Shown here: one piece after another, positions 56,478 to 64,000 of the stretch
Layout: each line of letters begins with the position of its first letter
How positions within the stretch are numbered: position 1 is the stretch's first letter
Source of the DNA: Dendrolimus kikuchii
Taxonomy: Eukaryota > Arthropoda > Insecta > Lepidoptera > Lasiocampidae
Length of the DNA stretch: 64,000 nt
Assembly (NCBI GenBank): GCA_019925095.2
Contig: CM034411.1
Location: 12,710,001 to 12,774,000 of the forward strand
Reading direction: 5' to 3'
The notes under the pieces: generated by a model
Seen by the model: the letters and a program-made list of their open reading frames with translations, nothing else
What the model was told of the DNA's origin: nothing
The model's database searches: none
Translations under genes and position numbers: made by a program

Positions 56478-56540
56478 ATGATACCTAAGCGCCTTTAAAT
56501 CCACACAAATTAAGCGGCTTACAAAACTTATTGGATAGGA
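56478..56540 (+). repeat. 63-bp direct repeat, left copy
   Basis: Begins ATGATACCTAAG and ends TATTGGATAGGA; the partner is at 57347-57409 with one mismatch (GCGCC versus GAGCC). The intervening 0.8 kb carries foldback H and family F. Confidence 0.8.
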
Positions 56541-56579
56541 AAAAAACATAAAAAACATAAACATAAAAAAATAAACAAA

Positions 56580-56850
56580 GATGTCAAGTGTCAACGAGTA
56601 TTGTTAAAGTTTTATTTAGCCTACCGCCAACTTATTAATTTTAATTATTTAATTTTAATTTTGTTTATGGTTATTATTTAATCTATGGGAGCCTAATCTA
56701 ATTTACTACCGCTTCGCAACATGTTATGGCTTGAAGAGAAGAAGCGGCGTGATCACGGCCACTGAAAAGTGGCCGAAACGTCGGAAAAACCAAAATCAAA
56801 TAAAATTATCGCGCTTAAAACCGTTAAAACGTAGTTTTATTATGTATACA
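56580..56850 (-). mobile_element. Foldback element H, right portion
   Basis: Interior (CTATGGGAGCCTAATC, GAAGAGAAGAAGCGGC) followed by GATCACGGCCACTGAAAAG and the arm ending AAAACGTAGTTTTATTA. The left arm is absent. Confidence 0.65.
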
Positions 56851-56880
56851 AGTCGCGAAAACTTAAGAAAATATTAAAAT

Positions 56881-57310
56881 AAACAAAGTAAAACATAAAA
56901 ATTACTATATTTTGAAAATTACTAAGCACCGACTTTAAGATGTTTTAGATAATATATATTAATAATAATAGCTTTAGAAATAAGTTATTTTATACTTTTT
57001 GGTTTTTTAGTTTTTGAAGTCGGTTTTTTAAACGAAGTTTTTTTATTTTTTTGTTAATTTTTAGTGTCTAGCTATGTGAAAGGTACCGCGCTCCTTAAAA
57101 AATATAGGTCCCAAGAAACGGGAACAAAAAAATGTTCATAAAATGAAAACTACTGGGCCAAACTATGTAAAATTTTTAGTGGACCAAATGGCAGCTATTC
57201 CGCATCAAACTAAACAAGAATCACGTAAATCGGATCATAAATCTCGGAGTAATCGGTGAACATACATAAAAAAAATAAAAGATTCCGACGAATTGAGAAC
57301 CTCCTCCTTT
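56881..57310 (+). repeat. Dispersed repeat family F, copy 2
   Basis: ATTACTATATTTTGAAAATT, CACCGACTTTAAG and the closing ATTGAGAACCTCCTCC..TTTTTTGAAGTCGGTTAA align with 14285-14645. The phrase TTTTTGAAGTCGGTT also appears mid-element. Confidence 0.55.
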
Positions 57311-57346
57311 TTTTGAAGTCGGTTAAAAAGAAGGTCATAGTATAAA

Positions 57347-57409
57347 TGATACCTAAGAGCCTTTAAATCCACACAAATTAAGCGGCTTACAAAACTTATT
57401 GGATAGGAA
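57347..57409 (+). repeat. 63-bp direct repeat, right copy
   Basis: See 56478-56540. After the repeat the two copies diverge. Confidence 0.8.
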
Positions 57410-57550
57410 TATTATCACGGTATATTCATCTTTAAAAAAAAAGGTCATGGTATAACGTCTCAACAACTTTCCTGCCGGTCTAAACAAAGCGATATTTCCT
57501 CCAAAAAAAAATAATACCCGATTTCCAAGCATTCGACTGCGAGAAAAACA

Positions 57551-57794
57551 ATGTCTTTAACATTGATAAAAATAATTCGGGCATTAGGCGCAGCGGCTCT
57601 GGCTGTCCCGGTATTTCCTTACCATTATTCCGGTCCGTCAGTTCCGGTTGTCCAAACAATTAGCCTGTTTGACCCGTTGTTCCGGGTTGCTAGTTGTCCG
57701 GTCGAAGAGGTCTGTACGAGTTTACATTTAAATGAAAGGAGTATATGCGATAGAAGTTTTTTATCTGAAGTATTTTTATTCGGTGCGAAATTAA
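57551..57794 (+). other. Unrecognised open frame
   Basis: An 87-codon frame (to 57814) starting MSLTLIKIIRALGAAAL has a hydrophobic start and no domain I know. Its last codons lie in the Helitron-like element. It lies in less AT-rich, apparently single-copy sequence. Not called as a gene. Confidence 0.2.
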
Positions 57795-57983
57795 TCTATA
57801 TAAATAAAAATTAATCGTAGAAATGTATGTGCGCGCATAACTGGAGAACGACTTTACCGATTTTAATGATTTTTAGTGTGTGTTTGAATGGATCCCTGAA
57901 TGATTTAGATTCATGATTGGAACCGGTAGGTGGCACTGGGATCGGGTCTTTTGTCGTCTGTCTGTATCTGTCGGGACCTCTAG
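57795..57983 (+). mobile_element. Non-autonomous Helitron-like element 2, 189 bp
   Basis: TCTATATAAATAAAAATTAATC start and GACCTCTAG end, flanked by A and T. GGAACCGGTAGGTGGCACTGG inside matches the larger element at 62911-63660. Confidence 0.6.
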
Positions 57984-58190
57984 TTAATACATACATAAAT
58001 ACATACATAACTTTACGCCAGTTCCCTTGCGGGGTAGGCACGAATAACAGAGCGCCATTCAGGCTTATTCTTACACACCTCACTTGCTTCTTTGACATTC
58101 ATAACTCTTGTCATGCACGCTCGTCTGTTCTTAAGGCTCCTGACATCACCTTCTGCTAGTACACGATCAACTTGATCATGGTTAGTTAAT
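57981..58190 (-). mobile_element. TATG-tailed LINE with 8-bp target-site duplication
   Basis: TAGTTAAT at 57981-57988 and 58183-58190. The minus strand carries the LINE C-terminal end through AYPARE and the TATG-type tail. It inserted at the very edge of the Helitron-like element. Confidence 0.8.
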
Positions 58191-58426
58191 AATAATATAA
58201 TTATTTATTTCCTCTTTAAATACACTGTGAAACATAAAACTAGTAACAGCAATGAAGAGTAAAATACCTGAATTATGTTAAGAAGAAACCTGTAATGGTC
58301 AGCAAGATCAACTCATTGGCACACACACACAACACAGTTTAAGAATGACTATTACCTAACAAAAACACGCTACTTAGAAAAACCGCTAAGAATTTAGGAG
58401 TTTTTAATATTCGACGTCATCACATC
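58191..58426. other. Unassigned sequence
   Basis: A short CA run lies near 58321. Nothing else was recognised. Confidence 0.4.
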
Positions 58427-58559
58427 GCACCCTTAGAATTATAGAGACCTAATTCAAAATATCAAGTTATTAAATTTTGTAACTTATTTTTTATGAAATA
58501 GATACTTAAATTGAAGGACTCAAAATTTTTATTTAGCTCTCTATAATCTTAAGGGTGTG
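58427..58559. repeat. Imperfect inverted repeat
   Basis: GCACCCTTAGAATTATAGAG at left pairs with the complement of ACACCCTTAAGATTATAGAG at right, arms about 35 bp. Probably a small foldback element. Confidence 0.55.
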
Positions 58560-58691
58560 GACATGTAAATTTCCTCTTACTTTGACGTTTTATTAGCTCG
58601 ACATCATCCACGTAAACTACGTTAAATAACATAACAGTGCTAAACTATTTCTACTTGTACCACTATTATAATTTATGTTTATTATCTACAT

Positions 58692-58854
58692 GTATATGTC
58701 AGGAGCCTTAAGAACAGACGAGCGTGCATGACAAGAGCTATGAATGTCAAAGAAGCAAGTGAGGTGTGTATGAATAAGCCTGAATGGCGCTCTGTTGTTC
58801 GTGCCTACCCCGCAAGGGAACTGGCGTGAAGTTATGTATGTATGTATGTATATG
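58692..58854 (+). mobile_element. TATG-tailed LINE with 7-bp target-site duplication
   Basis: GTATATG at 58692-58698 and 58848-58854. The + strand reads GTCAGGAGCCTTAAGAAC..AACTGGCGTGAAGTTATG and a short TATG tail. Confidence 0.8.
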
Positions 58855-58954
58855 GCGCATGATCTATTCTTGAATAAATGAATGAATATTAATTTGTAGT
58901 TTTGCACGCCAAAAAATGGTAAGAGCATTATTACTACACTTTAGATTTTTTTTT

Positions 58955-59360
58955 GTTTATAGCTGGAGTACAGACAACAGACTGACAGCCCACCTGATGG
59001 AAAGCGGTCACCGTCGCCTATAGACGTTTGCAACACCAGAGATGTTACCAACGCGCTGCCGGCATCGTAGTAATTTCATGACACCCTTTATAGAAAAACT
59101 CCATATCGTAGCGCTGTGGGAAAACCTCGGAGCAAACCTGGGAGCTCATTCCAAATTCCCACGGTATGCGGTTCTACAGAACCGTTGCGTACATGAGCGA
59201 AGCGTCTCAAGGAAGTGGGGATAAACTCCCAACCGATGGCGAGCGGTGCGATGGCAGAAAGAGGACGAAGGCACCATTCTCAACAGTTCTTCGGAACACT
59301 CCCCGTTATACAGTCGGTAGAATACGCAGAGAGAAGCGAATTCTCTCCTAAGGCTTTTTT
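58955..59360 (-). pseudogene. Jockey-like LINE C-terminus and 3' tail, copy 2
   Basis: The minus strand aligns by nucleotide to 51480-51830 (CTCCATATCGTAGCGCTGTGGG, GTACATGAGCG, AGAATACGCAGAGAGAAGCG on +). The 3' tail CACCTGATGGAAAGCGGTCA..CGTCGCCTATAGACGTTTGC (on +) resembles SINE-A. Frames are broken. Confidence 0.7.
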
Positions 59361-59867
59361 TATTTTTTTATTGTAAGTCTTTACAATGATTGAATGCATG
59401 CAAACAAATTATATCTTATTGTTTTGTGCGTCGTAGTTATATGATAGTATACTTTATAGTTGATGTTTGTTTGAAAACATATTTTTGACCATCTATAACC
59501 ACTGACAGCCATACCAGAAATTCCCGCGTAAACCAAAATATCCCTGGCAACCCATTCAATGGGCCTTTTTGTCTTTAGCATAATATCCTTGTGGAACGAG
59601 TCTTAATTCTCCTTTAAGAACAAATATTGTTTTTTTTTTCTACGAAGAAAAGGACCGAACTTCGTCTTTGTTGGTATTAGGACGAATCTCCCTCCGGGTG
59701 TAAATGAGTTGCCTTCACTTTGACATGACTTTTTGAATGTTTATTTATGTAATTCAGTCGGAGCGGGATTTTTAGGGGAAATGCACTGTGATTTATGATT
59801 GGCTGTTGTTCGCCGTTCGTCGGACTCTTGCTAATAATCTACTTTTTGTTAGTTCGTAGGTATCTTT
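59361..59867. other. Unassigned sequence
   Basis: Nothing was recognised. Confidence 0.4.
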
Positions 59868-60180
59868 AATATAACTAGTGGATCGCCCGTGGTCCAAATT
59901 CTACCATAATTATTTGTTGTCAAAGACTATACTTCTATAATCACAGATTTCGCCCAGGGCAACAATAAACAAAAGAGTATATATGCGTGAGTGTGTCAAA
60001 TACATGGTAGTGTGTGTAATGTTTTTTTTATTGATTTAATGTATTTTTTATGCATAATTAAAAAAAATATTAACATTCGTCGCTTCTTCTCTATATAAAC
60101 TATAAGTGTGCGAAATTTCATACTTCTCCGTCCGCGCAATTTTCGTAAAAAGAGGTACAGTGTTTTTGCTTTTAATTTAA
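59868..60180 (+). repeat. Dispersed repeat family C, uninterrupted copy
   Basis: ACTAGTGGATCGCCCGTGG start, TCTATATAAACTATAAGTGTG and GTCCGCGCAATTTTCG near the end. It gives the intact order against which the insertions at 6.4 and 16.8 kb are read. Confidence 0.65.
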
Positions 60181-60387
60181 TTTAAATTTTAATCGAAATT
60201 AAATCGTAATCGTAATCGTCGTTTTATCGTCTATTTAAATAGCCAATTAAAAGTATTCAACAAAATATACAAACAAACTTAATGTCATGGGTATGGATTA
60301 AGTTCCATACAAATAAACTTTCTATATGAACCGATTGTAACGAAATATAATACACATATACCCCAAATAATTACCATAACATTTCTT

Positions 60388-60739
60388 AGAAGTTGGCAGT
60401 GCGTTGGTGACATCTTTGGTGTTGCATTGGCGACGGTAAACGCTTTCTTTTTTTTTTATTGCAGGAGATCAACTGGCAGGCAGACGGCCCACTTAATGGA
60501 AAGCAGTTACCATTGCCTATGGACCTTTGCAACACCAAAGTTGCTACAAATGCGCTGCTGCTCTCTTAAGGAAAATTGGAACCTGGTCAGTAATGCCGGA
60601 ACACAACTCAAGGTTGTTATGGCGACATACTTTAGAACAGGGATGGTAGCCATCCAGTCGGGCAAATGCCCTACCACCTAGCAAAATTCTATCAGGTGGG
60701 CCGTCAAAGTGTCTGCTGTTCTCCAGCTATAAAAAAAAG
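60388..60739 (+). mobile_element. LINE/SINE tail fragment split by SINE-A
   Basis: Before the SINE: GTTGGCAGTGCGTTGGTGACATC..GGCGACGGTAAACGC. After it: ATCAGGTGGGCCGTC..TCTGCTGTTCTCCAGC and an A-tail. Together these make one + strand tail of the LINE type. Confidence 0.6.
60447..60680 (-). mobile_element. SINE-A copy 14, head-truncated, nested
   Basis: T-run and TTGCAGGAGATCAACTGGCAGG at left. It stops at CCCTACCACCTAG, so the head third is missing. Confidence 0.8.
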
Positions 60740-61197
60740 ATGAACGTATTTTATATCCCAGAAAATTGGTGTTTGCGTGGAATATGGATTAGAGTTTACG
60801 CTAACGAAGCCATGAAAAGGCTCTAGTAATAAATATATACCTATCTATCTACAATTTCAGTATGTCTCTTTATCTCTAAAGACAGAACGTCAAGCTTAAT
60901 TCAGTAAAAACAGAAATTAATAAAATGGCAATAAATCAATCTAAACGTAAGCATGCATTTTATTAAAATTGCACACAATCCGTAACACAAGATAAAAGCT
61001 ATACATCATAGGTTTTAATATAAAAATATTAAATGTAAACCCTGTCAACAACTTTTTACAACTCAAAGAACAAAATAAAACAAATTTATCGCCAAAAGTA
61101 AAGCTATACGTTAACTTTTTGTATACTAAATCACTATAGCGACGGCGATGGTGTGACAATAGAAAGCGATAAAAGAAGCGTGACAACATTTTTATAG
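60740..61197. other. Unassigned AT-rich sequence
   Basis: GGCTCTAGTAATAA near 60823 could be an old Helitron-like 3' end. Nothing else was recognised. Confidence 0.35.
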
Positions 61198-61500
61198 CCT
61201 AGCTATGCCTGCGACTGCGACCGCGTGGATTTTATTCGCGGAATTCTTTAAAAAATGTTTAAAAAAGTAGTCTACGTTACTACTTATAACATCAACTATC
61301 AGCCAGTGAAAGTCTTGTCAAAATCGGCCCAGCCGTTTCAGAGATTAGCTGGAACAAATAGATTTAATATTTTTTCGCGGTATCCCAAAAAAAGCATCCA
61401 AGTTACTCCTTATAACATCAGCTATTTGCCAGTGAAAATCCAGATACAATCGGTACAACCGTTTCAGAGATTAGCCGGAACATCCAGATAGACAGACAAC
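61198..61500 (+). repeat. Repeat family G, internally duplicated copy
   Basis: GCCTGCGACTGCGACCGCGTGG at the start. A block with TATAACATCA.CTAT..GCCAGTGAAA and CCGTTTCAGAGATTAGC occurs twice about 120 bp apart. Confidence 0.55.
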
Positions 61501-61644
61501 AATTTTATAAATTGCATTTTAGGAATTTTCTGGACCGAATTATGTTCCTGATATTTTTCACATTTTTATTTTGGCACTACAAACAGATACACAGATAAAC
61601 AGACTTCTATTTTATTTGTCTGTATAGATCTTTTAAAAAAATAA

Positions 61645-61925
61645 TATTGTATGAGTTCAGCAGACGGGCAGGCGTCCCACCTGATGGAAAGCGGTTACCA
61701 TCGCCTATAGACATTTGCAACATCAAAGGCGTTACAAATGTGCTGCTGCGCTCTTAAGGGACACAGGAATTCGTGCCACTAATGCCGGATTTTAACTCAA
61801 GGTTGTTATGGCGGCATACCCTAAACCAGCAGTGGTAGCCATCGAGACGGGCAAACACCCTACCACCTGGCTGTGGTTTGTTTTGTGGAAATTGTATTCT
61901 GTCTCCGATCCTGCACGAATAAATC
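61645..61925 (-). mobile_element. SINE-A copy 15
   Basis: GAGTTCAGCAGACGGGCAGG at left, GATCCTGCACGAATAAA at right. About 25 bp near the head are missing (TTTGTTTTGTGGAAATTG). Confidence 0.78.
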
Positions 61926-61997
61926 TGGAGATCAGTCACCAATTTTTATACTTTAAAAAACCACTTGCTTGCTTTATTGGTATACATTTATAACTTG

Positions 61998-62240
61998 ACG
62001 GCCTCTGTGGTTGAGCGAGCTAAGCATTCTACGGGTTACCTCACTGCAACGCACAGGCTCCGGGTTCGATTCTTAGCGTGCTAAATTTCAGAAACGAACT
62101 TTCTGCTATTTACTATGGTCTGTGTGTCTGGGATTGGCCCCAGAGTGGTCCGATGTATTTCGCCCATAACACAAACGTAATTTGCTTAGCTTGGCGATAT
62201 AAAATGTACCTGTTTGTCTGCCGATTATAATTATTATTTA
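61998..62240 (+). mobile_element. SINE-T copy 5
   Basis: A box TGGTTGAGCGA (62009 area) and B box GGTTCGATTCT (62063-62073, one change). Tail TTTGTCTGCCGATTATAATTATT. Confidence 0.8.
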
Positions 62241-62261
62241 AAAAAATGTGTGTGTGCAGTT

Positions 62262-62500
62262 CACACGCATTAGAAATGGAACAGAGTGTGATAAAGGGTG
62301 GGTAAGATTCTAAATTTTGCTACGTCACATTTCATAAATTATATTGTTACAATATAATTATTAATCTTTAATTTAAAAAAAAACTTCAAACATTTCCCAC
62401 TCTATCTGTATGAGCATAGTGTTTAAATTATTAAGTACAATAATAGATTTATGTGTTCAAATTACAACGATTCTAAAGAAGTTTGACATCAAAAACTTGA
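62262..62500 (+). repeat. Dispersed repeat family D, shortened copy
   Basis: GTGTGTGCAGTTCACACGC to ATTCTAAAGAAGTTTGAC; aligns with 54291-54745 but lacks part of its middle. Confidence 0.6.
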
Positions 62501-62910
62501 ACACATAATCACCTTCCGTATGCATTACAGTATTCTTAATTGCGTCTACCAGTGGTAGGTACTAAAATCGTAAAATAAATATAGGAACGTGATATTATAG
62601 TATTACTAATATTGAACTATTTATTATAATATTGTATTATTTACTTGCATATATCTTTTGTAAACTGTCCTGTTTTGCAGGAAAAATATCCACGTTTGTC
62701 TCCGATGTAGAGAATATAGACATTATATATGAAATTTCGTGTTCATATTATTATTTTTAGTAAGAACCAAGTAAACCAATATCCAAATAAAGTCCCTCTT
62801 TCATACACAAGTATGTTACAACATTAAATGGAACATTTATTTATTTAATATAGTCTTGAGTTTTAGAAGAAAATGACCTTGCTTATTTAAAAAGCTAATT
62901 TCATACCGAT
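62501..62910. other. Unassigned AT-rich sequence
   Basis: Nothing was recognised. Confidence 0.4.
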
Positions 62911-63660
62911 TTTGACGAAATTTTTTGTGTGAGTGGGTTCCCGAATGGTTTATATTTACAACTGGAACCGGTAGGTGGCGCTGGAATCGGGTTCTAGGAT
63001 CCTCCTAATATCCTGGATCGATTTTGATGTGTTTGAGTGGGTCCCAGGTTGATTTAGATTTACAATTGAACCAAAGGAGGACGCGCCGACGCCATAGGGC
63101 GGATTTCGCCCTTCGGCCACCGTAAGCGGGCGTCGCGGGTGGGGCCCCTTGAGGTATAGGGGTTCTCACTTACCCGCATATGCCATCGAGATGAGAGCAC
63201 GAGTGTTCCGCGCGCACTCATCTCTCCTCCCGTGGGGCACATTACAGATCGCCCAACGCCTAGAGAGCATGATGATGCCGGGAGATGAGTCCCCCGGCAA
63301 TGGAAGAGGCCTCGTGAGGGGGGCCCACGCCTGTCAGGGCTGCGGAGAGGCTAAGTCATATACCCGTAGCCCTGGCATAAGGCGAAAGACGGAACATCCA
63401 GGGGTTTTAGTGAGTATCCCTAACCGGGGGTGGCAGCAGCATGGCACCAGTTCTGACTAGGCATGCTGGTGCCACCCTCGATCTGGCGAATCCCACACAC
63501 GGGTCGCGAATTATCCCCCTAAGGTTCTGCCCTTGTCGCGGCTTATGGTCCTCAAGCGGATTTCCCCTGGCAAATAAAAAAAAGATTCACAATTGGAATC
63601 GGTAGGAGGCACTAGATTTATATTTTTTCAGGGCAGGACAGCGTCTGCCGGGACCGCTAG
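62911..63660 (+). mobile_element. Helitron-like element 3, with internal repeat and nested LINE
   Basis: Ends GCCGGGACCGCTAG followed by T. Inside, TTTTG(A)..GAGTGGGT and ACAA(C)TGGAACCGGTAGG occur in two partial units. The start is not resolved. A GC-rich insert occupies 63071-63583. Confidence 0.45.
63071..63583 (+). mobile_element. GC-rich LINE 3' end (possibly R1-group)
   Basis: Markedly GC-rich against its surroundings, ending GGCAAATAAAAAAAA. The flanks AGATTTACAATTGAA (63056-63070) and AGATTCACAATTGGA (63583-63597) look like a 15-bp duplication with two changes. The 103-codon frame at 63149-63460 is not identifiable. The clade is a guess from the poly-A GC-rich 3' UTR style. Confidence 0.45.
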
Positions 63661-64000
63661 TTAGAAATAAAATATATATTGCTATCGATGACCCACGTTT
63701 AGGTATTATTAATAAGACTGTAAGTTAACTCTTATTATTTTATAGCTTCGCATATCTTTATACTGTGTACTTATATCCTTATCACAAAATTTACGACCTA
63801 AACGACATACGGTACCCTTTTTAGGTTGCGTAAAGGGCCGCTACCGATTTCAAATCCCAAATAGTTTTTATGTGAAGGGAAATAAAGGGGCAAATTGCAT
63901 TTTTCTCTTCATATGTGTTCATTTTACGCGTGTAAGATATAATAAGCAACATAAATCTGGGGTGGTTAATAGGGTTGCCGACAATACAATACAACACCGA
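63661..64000. other. Unassigned sequence to window end
   Basis: Nothing was recognised. Confidence 0.4.

Noticed and set aside
57347..57409. 63-bp direct repeat as a target-site duplication
   Set aside because: Far longer than duplications made by any transposon class seen here.
1..64000. CRISPR arrays, bacterial operons or terminators
   Set aside because: No regularly spaced repeats or bacterial gene organisation; the content is eukaryotic retroelements.

Overview
This is a eukaryotic, AT-rich window made almost entirely of transposable-element sequence. No host protein-coding gene, rRNA or functional tRNA gene could be supported on either strand. The repeat mix (a tRNA-derived SINE with an ATT-type tail, TATG-tailed LINE ends, jockey-type LINE C-termini, A|T-inserting Helitron-like elements, a Ty3/gypsy element) is what I would expect of a moth or butterfly. 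That assignment is inference from recalled repeat types, not from a search.

Layout. 1-9.7 kb: repeat family D, SINE-A copies, two inverted-repeat elements, a jockey/CR1-type LINE end, a solo LTR, a tRNA-SINE, TATG-tailed LINE fragments and a small MITE. 9.7-21.9 kb: minisatellites, two SINE families, a MITE carrying a LINE insertion, a Helitron inserted in family D, family C split by a SINE, and a 553-bp TA-flanked MITE. 22-25.3 kb: two solo LTRs and a LINE end.

26.36-33.29 kb: the dominant feature, two head-to-head copies of one Ty3/gypsy-type LTR retrotransposon. They form an inverted repeat with 2,944-bp coding arms around a 697-bp spacer. Both copies lack the integrase catalytic core. 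The + copy keeps an open 987-codon gag-pol frame (zinc knuckles, protease, reverse transcriptase, RNase H); the - copy has lost the start of gag and its 5' LTR.

33.3-64 kb: MITEs, more SINE-A copies, further LINE C-terminal fragments, three more LTR copies of the second LTR family, a tandem SINE, a possible mariner remnant, two further Helitron-like elements and a GC-rich LINE 3' end.

Relationships. The SINE-A 3' tail matches the 3' tail of a jockey-like LINE also present here, which suggests the SINE uses that LINE's machinery. Several insertions are nested, and together with target-site duplications or a paralogous empty site they allow relative dating. The elements are fragmentary; only the + gypsy copy has a long open frame, and it cannot encode a working integrase.
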